From NCBI GenBank assembly GCA_002787615.1, contig PCXJ01000092.1:1-20943 (forward strand): a stretch of 20,943 bases of DNA, in the 5' to 3' direction. Of the stretch, positions 1-6,620 are shown in pieces (positions within the stretch are counted from its first letter, which is position 1; each line of letters starts with the position of its first letter). The position numbers and the translations under genes were made by a program. Below the pieces are notes generated by a model that saw only the letters and a list, made by a program, of their open reading frames with translations, did not search any database and had not been told where the DNA came from. The DNA is from Alphaproteobacteria bacterium CG11_big_fil_rev_8_21_14_0_20_44_7. GTDB taxonomy: Bacteria; Pseudomonadota; Alphaproteobacteria; Rickettsiales; 21-14-0-20-44-7.

Positions 1-414
1 AAAATCCGTGCCTTCAGTATCTTTGAGGATAAAATCCTTAATTAAATCAGTTACATGCGGGATAACCTGCACTGTTCCGCCGAGATAATCGCCGCGCCTT
101 TCTTTCTCCAGCAATTCCGCGTATATCTTACCTGCCGTAACATTATCGCCGCGCCGCGCATCAACGCCGGTAAAACGCTCATAATGCCCCAAATCCAAAT
201 CAGTTTCCGCACCGTCTTCGGTAACAAAAACCTCACCATGCTGAATGGGTGACATTGTGCCGGGGTCAATATTGAGATAGGGGTCAAGCTTGCGTAGGCG
301 GATTTTATAACCGCGTGATTGGAGCAATGCACCAAGGCTGGCAGATGCCAAACCTTTGCCGAGGGATGAAACCACCCCGCCCGTGATAAATATAAATTTT
401 GTACCTTTCGCCAC
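1..414 (-). CDS. pyrG: CTP synthase, N-terminal part (cut by window edge)
   Basis: Encodes the first 138 residues of CTP synthase, which makes CTP from UTP, ATP and glutamine. Reading the minus strand from the GTG at 414-412 gives VAKGTKFIFITGGVVSSLGK, then a continuous match to the family's amidoligase domain. Visible motifs are the P-loop SSLGKG, KLDPYLNIDPGTMSP, QHGEVFVTEDGAETDLDLG, HYERFTG and GTVQVIPHVT. The rest of the synthase domain and the glutaminase domain lie beyond base 1. The GTG is chosen because the family starts a few residues before FITGG, and an in-frame stop lies upstream with no ATG between. There is no Shine-Dalgarno sequence, but a candidate promoter ends 8 nt upstream, so the mRNA may be leaderless with a GTG start. 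Confidence 0.96.
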   Translation of the reverse strand, partial: MAKGTKFIFITGGVVSSLGKGLASASLGALLQSRGYKIRLRKLDPYLNIDPGTMSPIQHGEVFVTEDGAETDLDLGHYERFTGVDARRGDNVTAGKIYAELLEKERRGDYLGGTVQVIPHVTDLIKDFILKDTEGTDF

Positions 415-422
415 GGGAGTTA

Positions 423-451
423 AATCTAACCATCAATGCCAAGGAATGCAA
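423..451 (-). promoter_or_regulatory. Candidate promoter of pyrG (leaderless type)
   Basis: Minus-strand -35 TTGCAT (446-451), 17-nt spacer, -10 TAGATT (423-428), then 8 nt to the GTG start of pyrG. It lies in the 53-bp gap after the preceding gene. The match is moderate, and confidence rests on spacing and the missing Shine-Dalgarno sequence. Confidence 0.45.
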
Positions 452-467
452 GGGTTATATTCAATTA

Positions 468-1655
468 TTATGCATATCTTCCGGCGGCAGGATTTTGTGG
501 AGTTTGTCCCAATTCATTAAACGCATCTGCTCCGGCAGAATCTTGCTGCATAGAGTTTTGTAGATTAGCGGCCAATTCCGGTGAAACCATATGTGGCTCT
601 ATCTTTGCATATTCTGCTTGCGGCTCTTCTCCAGCTTCATTTGCCGAGAATCTATCGCCTTTTTTAAAGACTGGGTTTTTGGATTTGCCTTTATCTGAAT
701 CATCTTTTTTCGCCTCTTCTTTTTCCCTATTTTTATCTTTATAAAATTCATCAGAAGCCTTATCGCGATTATACTGTATCATAGTCAATCTATATTCTTC
801 AGGAGTTTGTGGTTGATGTTCTTTTCTTACCTCCTGATAGGCTCTATCCTTGAACAAAGCCCCTAAAGTCGTTATGGTTTTGCCACCACCATAGTTAAGC
901 ACCATTTCTAGACCATCTTCTTCTTTAGTGTCGACAGTCATTACAATTTCATCTTTGGCAATTTCACCGCCATTGCGATTATAGTAATATACCCCGCTAT
1001 TCTCAGCGAGGGTTGAATCAATTATGTTTTTATCACCGGATTTTGATTGCACAAATGCGTGGTTAAGATTGCTAACCTCAAACCCCGGACCAAGGCAATA
1101 ATCATTTGGCAAACCAACATTTCCCATCACATAACTCATAATTCCGGCTTGTTGCACGCACACGCTTTTGCCATAAGGAACATCTTTTAATGGTAATAGA
1201 TTAGTTTGCATTTCAGGCTCAAATTGCTGATTAAGGCTTTCCACCTGCTCGGTTAATTCTTCTTTCTGCTGCTTAAGCTCTTCAAGCTTCTCTGCTTTTT
1301 CAGCTTCAGTCAGACTTTCATCATTATTTACATTGCATTTAATATCAACTTCAATATCGCTTAGTTTTTGCTCTACTTCAGCCAAATTCACCTGAATTCC
1401 AAGCGCACTTTCCGAATAAGGCCCATAATATTTTTCACTTAGCATCAAATCGGCGGTTTTTTCGCAGATTTCTTTTTCATTTTCAGGAACTTTCCAGCCA
1501 TTCTTGGCAATTTCGGACTTCACCTCGGCAAGCAAATTATCCAAACGTGAGTCACCACGCATATCCAACAATGTTGCGCCATCTGGGTATTTTACAACCT
1601 TGGCTTCAGCAAATTCAGATGATGGTATAGCATGATTAAAACTTCTTTTTCCCAT
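468..1655 (-). CDS. Unknown 395-aa protein with possible transglutaminase-like Cys-His-Asp core
   Basis: I recognise no family by overall similarity. Residues ~86-145 are Glu/Lys/Gln-rich and should form a coiled coil. The next region holds GKSVCVQQAG (Cys166), NHAFV (His199) and NIIDST (Asp213). This order and spacing (33 and 14 residues) resemble the Cys / His-Ala-aromatic / Asp-[PS]-Thr triad of transglutaminase-like cysteine peptidases and arylamine-type folds. Residues ~280-395 are charged and low-complexity, probably disordered. No signal peptide or membrane segment is seen, so it is probably cytoplasmic unless exported by a non-Sec route. It starts 50 bp after mgtE on the same strand and ends 53 bp before pyrG. 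There is no Shine-Dalgarno site; a TATAAT at 1661-1666 lies 5 nt before the ATG but has no good -35. The reading frame is secure; the enzymatic assignment is inference. Confidence 0.85.
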   Translation of the reverse strand: MGKRSFNHAIPSSEFAEAKVVKYPDGATLLDMRGDSRLDNLLAEVKSEIAKNGWKVPENEKEICEKTADLMLSEKYYGPYSESALGIQVNLAEVEQKLSDIEVDIKCNVNNDESLTEAEKAEKLEELKQQKEELTEQVESLNQQFEPEMQTNLLPLKDVPYGKSVCVQQAGIMSYVMGNVGLPNDYCLGPGFEVSNLNHAFVQSKSGDKNIIDSTLAENSGVYYYNRNGGEIAKDEIVMTVDTKEEDGLEMVLNYGGGKTITTLGALFKDRAYQEVRKEHQPQTPEEYRLTMIQYNRDKASDEFYKDKNREKEEAKKDDSDKGKSKNPVFKKGDRFSANEAGEEPQAEYAKIEPHMVSPELAANLQNSMQQDSAGADAFNELGQTPQNPAAGRYA

Positions 1656-1705
1656 GCATAATTATAACGTATTTATGTTAAGATTACGTTACAGATTAAC
1701 CAAAA

Positions 1706-3115
1706 TTAAGCGTTTATGAGAAAGCTGGTTGCGAGCCCAAGGAACACGAAGAATGAGAGAATATCGGTGAGTGCGATAACAAATGCGCTGGAAGCAATCG
1801 CCGGATCAATTTTGAACTTATTGAGCATAATCGGGATGAAAGAGCCGATTATTCCTGCCGCCGCAAAACATGCCATTATTGATATACCGAAAACTAAGCT
1901 CAAATTCGTATCACGGAAATAAGCATAAACCACGGCGGAAGCCAGTGCGCCTATCATCGTACCATTTACCAAGCCGATAAACATTTCCTTGAATACCACA
2001 CGCGGGGCATTACGCGGGGTGATATCACGCTTGGCAATTGCACGTACGGAAACAGTCAAGGTTTGCGCGCCGGAATTTCCAACAACAGCTGCAACAATCG
2101 GGCTAAGCGCAGCAAGTGCTACCACTGCCTCAATTGATTCTGCATAATGCATAATAATTATCGCTGCAAAAAAAGCATTTACCATATTAATGAATAACCA
2201 CGGGAAGCGGCGAAAAACGGTTTTTTGTACCGCAGAGTAAAAATCGCGGCTAGTAACACCACCAAGCCGCATGATGTCTTCTTCGTGCTCCTCTTCAATA
2301 ACTTCAACAATATCAGAGGTTGTCAGCACACCAATCATCCGCCCTTTTTCATTCACCGCAGCTAATGACACCAAGCCATATTGGCGGAAGAGATATGCTG
2401 CTTCTTCCTGATCATCATGCGGGCTAACCAGATGCTTGCAAGGCTCAGAAATATCGGTGATTTTGATATCGCGCTTATTACGCATAATTCGGCTCACCAA
2501 CACATATTGCACAGGGCGATGCTTCGGGTCGACAACATAAATCACGTGAAAGTCATTCGGCAAATCATCCTGATTCCGCAAATAATCAATCACCTGCCCG
2601 ACATTCCAATATTCCGGAACGGTGACGAATTTTTTGCTCATCAAGCGGCCAACCGAATCCTCAGGATAACTCAAACCCGCCTGAACTTCCGCGCGGTTTT
2701 CTTCGGGCAAAGCTTCGATTATTTCTTGCTGCTCTTTTTCGTCCAACTCTTCAACAATCTCAATAACAACATCGCTATCAAGCTTGGAAAGCGCTTCGGC
2801 GGAGGCATCGCGACCAATTAAATCAGTCACTTCTTCCAGCAATTCCGGCTCTAATTCACTGAAAATTTCGGGGTCAAAATCATCTTTGATTATCTCAAGG
2901 AATTTTTTGCGCTCGCTATGGTCAAGATTTTCAATAACATCGGCAAAATCAGCAGGGTGCAGCTCGGTAACAAGCTCTCTGGTTTTGTTGACATCCAACT
3001 GCGAAAGAGCCTCAGAAATTTCCGATACGATTGCATCAGAATCTATATTCTCGCCCTGAAATTCTGTTGATTTATCTTCCATTCCACTCGCCTGAATTAT
3101 TTCTAAATTATTCAT
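1706..3115 (-). CDS. mgtE: Magnesium transporter MgtE
   Basis: Inner-membrane Mg2+ channel/transporter of 469 aa, a usual length for the family. The acidic helical N domain (~30-150, with ELHPADFADVIENL) is followed by a pair of CBS domains (~155-285), which in this family sense cytosolic Mg2+ and gate the pore. The membrane domain spans ~305-469 and contains the family signature VVGNSGAQTLTVSVRAIA (GNSGAQ at 346-351), DPAIASS (437-443) and TDILSF (Asp451 in the last helix). The ATG at 3115 is preceded by a weak Shine-Dalgarno (GGAA) and a good promoter between it and the tRNA-Leu gene. The unknown 395-aa gene follows 50 bp downstream and may be cotranscribed. Confidence 0.95.
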   Translation of the reverse strand: MNNLEIIQASGMEDKSTEFQGENIDSDAIVSEISEALSQLDVNKTRELVTELHPADFADVIENLDHSERKKFLEIIKDDFDPEIFSELEPELLEEVTDLIGRDASAEALSKLDSDVVIEIVEELDEKEQQEIIEALPEENRAEVQAGLSYPEDSVGRLMSKKFVTVPEYWNVGQVIDYLRNQDDLPNDFHVIYVVDPKHRPVQYVLVSRIMRNKRDIKITDISEPCKHLVSPHDDQEEAAYLFRQYGLVSLAAVNEKGRMIGVLTTSDIVEVIEEEHEEDIMRLGGVTSRDFYSAVQKTVFRRFPWLFINMVNAFFAAIIIMHYAESIEAVVALAALSPIVAAVVGNSGAQTLTVSVRAIAKRDITPRNAPRVVFKEMFIGLVNGTMIGALASAVVYAYFRDTNLSLVFGISIMACFAAAGIIGSFIPIMLNKFKIDPAIASSAFVIALTDILSFFVFLGLATSFLINA

Positions 3116-3132
3116 GAATAATTTCCGCGCCG

Positions 3133-3161
3133 AATATACTTAGAGTAACACCGAATTGCAA
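3133..3161 (-). promoter_or_regulatory. Candidate promoter of mgtE
   Basis: Minus-strand -35 TTGCAA (3156-3161), 17-nt spacer, -10 TATATT (3133-3138). The -10 box ends 17 nt before the mgtE ATG, which leaves a short leader containing GGAA as a weak ribosome-binding site. It lies between the tRNA 3' end and mgtE, so mgtE need not depend on read-through from the tRNA. Confidence 0.55.
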
Positions 3162-3177
3162 GGAAAGAGATTCTGAA

Positions 3178-3264
3178 TGGTGCGGTCGAGAGGACTTGAA
3201 CCTCCACCCAGTTACCCGGACAACGACCTCAACGTTGCGCGTATACCAATTCCGCCACGACCGC
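3178..3264 (-). tRNA. tRNA-Leu (anticodon GAG), CCA encoded
   Basis: The minus strand folds as a class II (long variable arm) tRNA. Acceptor 5' GCGGTCG pairs with CGACCGC, followed by discriminator A and an encoded CCA (3178-3180). The anticodon stem CAACG/CGTTG encloses the loop TTGAGGT, giving anticodon GAG (reads CTC/CTT). The variable arm is CCGG-GTAA-CTGG. The T arm is GGAGG-TTCAAGT-CCTCT with one G-T pair. The D-arm sequence GGCGGAATTGGTATACGC is typical of tRNA-Leu. Total length is 87 nt with CCA. I see no convincing promoter upstream and no terminator downstream. Confidence 0.97.
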
Positions 3265-3385
3265 ATATTTGAGGTCGCAACAGATAACAAATTTTTTACA
3301 TATAGTAAAGTAGTAAAGCCTGATGAATAATTGTCATTGTCTGAATTCTAAAAAAATTCTAGCGCAATCTGGCAAACAAATTAGA

Positions 3386-3418
3386 TTACCCTAGAATTTG
3401 CTTTGCAAATTCAGGTAA
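3386..3418. repeat. Inverted repeat between tRNA-Leu and lipB
   Basis: The arms are TTACC (3386-3390) plus GAATTTGC (3394-3401) against GCAAATTC (3405-3412) plus GGTAA (3414-3418), with a 3-nt centre TTT. All 13 base pairs match, interrupted by a CTA/A internal bulge. The right arm contains the proposed lipB -35 box, so it could be an operator. It is not followed by a T-run on either strand, so it is not a standard terminator. Confidence 0.6.
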
Positions 3419-3431
3419 TGACGAATAGAAA
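3403..3431 (+). promoter_or_regulatory. Candidate promoter of lipB (leaderless type)
   Basis: -35 TTGCAA (3403-3408), 17-nt spacer, -10 TAGAAA (3426-3431), then 6 nt (AGTCCC) to the lipB ATG. No Shine-Dalgarno sequence precedes lipB. An alternative upstream pair, CTGGCA (3369-3374) and TAGAAT (3392-3397) with 17-nt spacing, would give a ~34-nt leader lacking a ribosome-binding site. Confidence 0.45.
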
Positions 3432-3437
3432 AGTCCC

Positions 3438-4052
3438 ATGGAAATTATCATTTCAAAAGAGCATGTCGGCTATCCATATGCGCTGGAATTTATGGATGAG
3501 CGCGTGGCTGGCATTATTGACAACACGAAAAAGGAATGCTTGTGGCTGCTTGAGCACCCTGCCCTATACACATATGGCACATCGGCAAAGCAGGCAGATT
3601 TATTGGAAAACAAATTTCCGGTTTATGAGGCTCGGCGCGGCGGAGAATTCACTTATCACGGCCCCGGTCAGCGCGTTGCCTATTTGATGATGAAGCTAGA
3701 ACCAAAAGATATACGCAAATATGTATGGAATCTGGAGGAATGGATTATCCAAATTTTAGCGCATTTCGGTGTAAATGGAGAGCGGCGCGAAGGCAGAATC
3801 GGCATTTGGGTAATTGATGGCGGGCAAGAGAAGAAAATCGCCGCATTAGGAATTCGCGTGAGAAAATGGGTGGCATATCACGGGATTGCGATAAATATTG
3901 CACCGGATTTGGAGCATTTCAAAGGCATCGTGCCATGCGGGATTTCGCAATATGGCGTTACTTCGCTGCAAAATCTCGGCATAGAAGTTAATCAGGCTGA
4001 ATTTGACGAAGTTTTAATCCGTGAATTCAACAAAATTTTTAACGCTCCATAG
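3438..4052 (+). CDS. lipB: Octanoyltransferase LipB
   Basis: Transfers octanoate from acyl carrier protein to the lipoyl domains of 2-oxo-acid dehydrogenases and the glycine cleavage H protein, the first step of lipoate synthesis; cytosolic. The 204-aa product has the family signature RRGGEFTYHGPGQ (66-78). It also has KKIAALGIRVRKWVAYHGIA with the catalytic Lys133, and FKGIVPCGI with catalytic Cys167, matching the Lys/Cys dyad of the family. The ATG at 3438 fits the usual N-terminus, and a second overlapping frame from 3403 is a shadow. The 3' end overlaps the convergent membrane-protein gene by 14 bp, so the last codons of the two genes are read from the same bases on opposite strands. lipA is not in this window. 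Confidence 0.96.
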   Translation: MEIIISKEHVGYPYALEFMDERVAGIIDNTKKECLWLLEHPALYTYGTSAKQADLLENKFPVYEARRGGEFTYHGPGQRVAYLMMKLEPKDIRKYVWNLEEWIIQILAHFGVNGERREGRIGIWVIDGGQEKKIAALGIRVRKWVAYHGIAINIAPDLEHFKGIVPCGISQYGVTSLQNLGIEVNQAEFDEVLIREFNKIFNAP

Positions 4053-5067
4053 CTGGCGCTGGTGTTTTTTCCGGCTCATTACCCAGCTCATTGATTTCTT
4101 CGTATGCATCAACTATTCTGCTCAAAGATTCTCTATCAAGCAATTCAGAATCAGCCTTGGCATAACGACTAGAGACCTTAATAACCTCAAAAGTTAAACT
4201 TTCAACTGCCAGCTTAACAGTTTGCCACTCCGCATCGTCAATTTTACGCTGCATTTGTGAATGCGTTTTAACTGCTTCCAGAAGTGTTGCTACCTGTTCA
4301 AAATCCGGAACTTCCTCGGATAATTCACTAAGCAAAGATAGGGCAGAATTTTGCAATGGCTGGTACTTGCAGTTTTCTAAAACCTCCTTGACCTGCTCCA
4401 TCGTCATACGCTCCGAACTCCGCTCTGGCAAGCCTAAATGATAGACTTCCCGCGCTTCTCTTAATATAAGCTCACCTTTTTCGGTTCTCTCTCCCAAAGC
4501 AAGCAACATATCCAGTAAAATAATTTCCATAGCAGGAGCGATTTCCCTCCAAGCTTCCTCGCCATTTTCTTTGTAAAAGCGCTCAGCATTCACCCTAAGT
4601 TCTTTAGTGACCTGGTATAAGACATCTAAGTCCAACACCTCTTTTTCCGACTCGGCAATCAAACGTGCAACAGATTCCTTCAAATCTTTATCAGAACATC
4701 GAGACAAAATTTCCCTTGCCTGCTCCGTGCTAACATATTCCATTTGCTCTTCAGGGCTTAATTGCGGTGCAGGAAGAGGCTGAACCTCCTCATCTTTGTC
4801 TACACGATCACTGACCCAGCGTTTTGCATATTCTGTGGCGGGATCATAATTTTCCAATATAAAAAGCGCAACGGTTGCAATACCTACAAAAGCCCCCATA
4901 ACCATTTTCGCACAGCCCCATGCGCCAGTATATTCCTCTGGCTCGTCATTTTCGATTTCCAGTTCTTCAGCCTCACGCGCTTCAGCCTTGCGGAGTTTTT
5001 TCTCTTCACGTTCAGCGGCTTTTTGTCTTCTCGCCTCTTCACGCTTCACATGGTCATCTAATCTCAT
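4039..5067 (-). CDS. Unknown single-span membrane protein with two copies of a novel helical repeat
   Basis: No known family recognised. The 342 residues comprise a highly charged N-terminal segment (1-45, Arg/Glu/Ala/Lys-rich, probable coiled coil), then YTG and one hydrophobic segment (~50-71). An acidic/proline linker (~88-104) leads to two similar helical units, ~111-210 (STEQAREILSRC, ARLIAESEKEVLDLDVL) and ~221-328 (TMEQVKEVLENC, LSLLSELSEEVPDFEQV). It ends in PAPAMER. The neighbouring upstream gene encodes one more copy of the unit, the same YTG-plus-membrane segment, and the tail PAPAMQR. Ribosome-binding site AGAGG lies 7 nt before the ATG. It starts 24 nt after its upstream partner, so the two probably form one operon. 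Topology and function are unknown; the repeat could be a protein-protein interaction scaffold. Confidence 0.85.
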   Translation of the reverse strand: MRLDDHVKREEARRQKAAEREEKKLRKAEAREAEELEIENDEPEEYTGAWGCAKMVMGAFVGIATVALFILENYDPATEYAKRWVSDRVDKDEEVQPLPAPQLSPEEQMEYVSTEQAREILSRCSDKDLKESVARLIAESEKEVLDLDVLYQVTKELRVNAERFYKENGEEAWREIAPAMEIILLDMLLALGERTEKGELILREAREVYHLGLPERSSERMTMEQVKEVLENCKYQPLQNSALSLLSELSEEVPDFEQVATLLEAVKTHSQMQRKIDDAEWQTVKLAVESLTFEVIKVSSRYAKADSELLDRESLSRIVDAYEEINELGNEPEKTPAPAMER

Positions 5068-5091
5068 TTCAAACCTCTTATAAATATTCGA

Positions 5092-5655
5092 TTAACGCTG
5101 CATAGCTGGGGCTGGCGCTGCACTTCTTGTTCTACCTAATAATTCCCTAACCTCATCTTGATAATCTTTAATATGCTCTAGAATCCTCTTACCCTCATCT
5201 TTAGTTTCTGGGGCTTCTTCAAGATTCAACATCACCTGCGTACGGGCGCGGCTTAGCAATCCAGTAATAATGGGTTCTACATAACTCCAATTTTCAAGCT
5301 CTCCACGACTTTCACAATGCTTGTAATAAACTTTCGCATCAACTTTAACCATCCTTGCTAAATCTTGAATTTGCTTGCTATCAGGGCTTTCCTTTTCCAG
5401 CTCTTCAATCAATTGCGCACTTGTTTCTCTCAAATAAACAGTAGAATACTTCTCCAACATCTTTCTTACTTCCGGTTGCATCGGCCAATATGAACCGCTA
5501 ACAGCACCATCCTTATCACCGGAAGATTTCGCAAGTTTGAATAATGCATCCGCGCCAAATGCAGCCAATCCAATTACTGCTGCCACCCCTGTAGCTCTAA
5601 AAAACACCTCAATTTTGCGCAACACCCCTGTATAATCATTATTATTATCGCCCAT
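5092..5655 (-). CDS. Unknown single-span membrane protein with one copy of the same repeat
   Basis: The 187-aa product has a short polar N-terminus containing DYTG (7-10) and a hydrophobic segment at ~21-42. A single helical unit at ~59-173 (MQPEVRKMLEKYSTVYL, SAQLIEELEKESPDSKQI) aligns by eye with both units of the downstream 342-aa protein. The last residues, SAAPAPAMQR, match the downstream protein's tail TPAPAMER. The tail is also conserved at nucleotide level: 4040-4065 and 5093-5118 are nearly identical. A strong ribosome-binding site (AGGAG, 6 nt before ATG) and a TTGACA-type promoter precede it, so this is probably the first gene of the two-gene unit. No cleavable signal peptide is evident; the segment is more likely a membrane anchor. 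Function unknown. Confidence 0.85.
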   Translation of the reverse strand: MGDNNNDYTGVLRKIEVFFRATGVAAVIGLAAFGADALFKLAKSSGDKDGAVSGSYWPMQPEVRKMLEKYSTVYLRETSAQLIEELEKESPDSKQIQDLARMVKVDAKVYYKHCESRGELENWSYVEPIITGLLSRARTQVMLNLEEAPETKDEGKRILEHIKDYQDEVRELLGRTRSAAPAPAMQR

Positions 5656-5664
5656 TACTTACTC

Positions 5665-5699
5665 CTAATTGTTAATTAACCCTCATTACTAATTGTTAA
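5665..5699. repeat. Direct repeat CTAATTGTTAA x2, 24-bp period
   Basis: CTAATTGTTAA occurs at 5665-5675 and 5689-5699, and the palindrome GTTAATTAAC lies at 5671-5680. The repeats span the -10 region and leader of the 187-aa gene, so they could bind a regulator. They are AT-rich, so chance is possible. Confidence 0.5.
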
Positions 5700-5714
5700 C
5701 CATAAGCATGTCAA
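5686..5714 (-). promoter_or_regulatory. Candidate promoter of the two-gene repeat-protein unit
   Basis: Minus-strand -35 TTGACA (5709-5714, consensus), 17-nt spacer, -10 TAGTAA (5686-5691, partial match). This gives a leader of about 25 nt that carries a good AGGAG ribosome-binding site before the ATG at 5655. Confidence 0.5.
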
Positions 5715-5771
5715 TCGTAAATATATTGTCTTTTAGATTCCCAATTAAGAATTCAGAATCATTTTTTACGC

Positions 5772-5785
5772 TCGCCGCGCGGCGA
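5772..5785. repeat. GC-rich perfect palindrome
   Basis: TCGCCGCGCGGCGA is a perfect 14-bp palindrome and the only strongly GC-rich stretch in the 233-bp AT-rich gap between the divergent 187-aa gene and yaaA. There is no flanking T-run, so it is not a normal terminator. It could be a protein-binding site. Confidence 0.55.
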
Positions 5786-5813
5786 TAAACCAATGCTTTC
5801 GGCGTTGCTTTCT

Positions 5814-5848
5814 ATAGTATTTATAATTCTTCAAATTCTAAATACTAT
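5814..5848. repeat. Inverted repeat upstream of yaaA
   Basis: Perfect 10-bp arms ATAGTATTTA (5814-5823) and TAAATACTAT (5839-5848) are separated by 15 nt. The repeat ends 5 bp before the yaaA -35 box, a position suited to an activator or repressor site. In E. coli yaaA answers to peroxide via OxyR, but I do not claim this is an OxyR site. Confidence 0.55.
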
Positions 5849-5853
5849 TATGG

Positions 5854-5882
5854 TTGACCGCGAGCTATTTTGCCAATTTAAT
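5854..5882 (+). promoter_or_regulatory. Candidate promoter of yaaA (leaderless type)
   Basis: -35 TTGACC (5854-5859, 5/6), 17-nt spacer, -10 TTTAAT (5877-5882, 5/6), then 6 nt to the yaaA ATG at 5889. There is no Shine-Dalgarno sequence. The fit of both boxes independently supports the 5889 start over the longer open frame. Confidence 0.55.
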
Positions 5883-5888
5883 GCATAT

Positions 5889-6620
5889 ATGAAAATCATA
5901 ATCTCACCATCCAAAACGCTCGATTTTGAATCGCCTGCCAAGTCCAAAAATCATACTCAACCGCAATTTTTAGATGATACAGAAATTCTGGCAACGGAGA
6001 TGCGCAAAAAGACCTCCAAAGATTTGCAAAAGCTGATGAGCATCAGTGAAAAACTTGGTGATTTGAACTATCAGCGATTTCAGGATTTTTCCGCCCCTTT
6101 CACCCCCAAAAATGCCAAACAATGCATATATGCGTTCAAGGGCGATGTTTATGACGGGCTGGATGCGGAAAGTTTGAGCGAAAAGGATATTGAATTTGCA
6201 CAAGAGCATTTGCGCATTTTATCAGGATTTTATGGCTTGCTGCGCCCATTGGATTTGATGCAGGCATATCGCTTGGAAATGGGAATCAAACTCAAGAACC
6301 CGCGCGGGAAAAATCTCTATGAGTTCTGGGGGAGCAAATTAAGCGAGGAATTGGGCGATGAGTTGGTAATAAATCTCGCCTCAAATGAATATGCAAAGGC
6401 CGTGAAGCCGAAAGCGGAATTAGTGATAGATTTCAAGGAAAATAAGAATGGAAAATTGCAAACTATCGGGCTATTCGCCAAAAAGGCGCGCGGTATGATG
6501 GCGAGATATATAATCCAAAATAGAATCACCTCCCCCGCTAAAATCAAGAAATTCAGCGAAGGCGGCTATCAGTTCAGGGAGGATTTGAGCGATGATAAAT
6601 GCTTCTGTTTTGTTAGATAA
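5889..6620 (+). CDS. yaaA: YaaA (DUF328/UPF0246) peroxide-stress protein
   Basis: The 243-aa cytosolic protein of the YaaA family limits intracellular iron and oxidative damage to DNA and proteins in E. coli (258 aa there). Family hallmarks are the N-terminal KIIISPSKTLDF, YAFKGDVYDGLDAESL, the strongly conserved LRILSGFYGLLRPLDLMQ with YRLEMGIKL just after, and near the end FAKKARGMMARYII. The open frame extends upstream to an ATG at 5793, but that extension is hydrophobic, family-unlike, and contains the inverted repeat and promoter. The 5889 ATG gives the canonical N-terminus. It overlaps pncC by 29 bp, which implies translational coupling. Confidence 0.93.
   Translation: MKIIISPSKTLDFESPAKSKNHTQPQFLDDTEILATEMRKKTSKDLQKLMSISEKLGDLNYQRFQDFSAPFTPKNAKQCIYAFKGDVYDGLDAESLSEKDIEFAQEHLRILSGFYGLLRPLDLMQAYRLEMGIKLKNPRGKNLYEFWGSKLSEELGDELVINLASNEYAKAVKPKAELVIDFKENKNGKLQTIGLFAKKARGMMARYIIQNRITSPAKIKKFSEGGYQFREDLSDDKCFCFVR

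Noticed and set aside
2381..2821. 146-aa open frame antisense to mgtE
   Set aside because: It lies wholly inside the CBS/N-domain coding region of a well-matched mgtE, with no initiation signals.
3386..3418. The lipB-upstream inverted repeat as a Rho-independent terminator
   Set aside because: No gene ends into it on either strand, and no T-run follows either arm.
3403..3687. 94-aa open frame overlapping lipB in another frame
   Set aside because: lipB has a full-length family match with catalytic residues in its own frame; the overlapping frame has no recognisable product.
5671..5704. CtrA-type site (TTAA-N7-TTAA) near the 187-aa gene promoter
   Set aside because: TTAA elements and a TTAACCAT half-site are present, but no pair has the required 7-nt spacing; in AT-rich DNA half-sites are expected by chance.
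5793..5888. N-terminal extension of yaaA from an ATG at 5793
   Set aside because: The extension is unlike the family, contains an inverted repeat and the TTGACC/TTTAAT promoter, and the 5889 ATG gives the canonical KIIISPSKT start.
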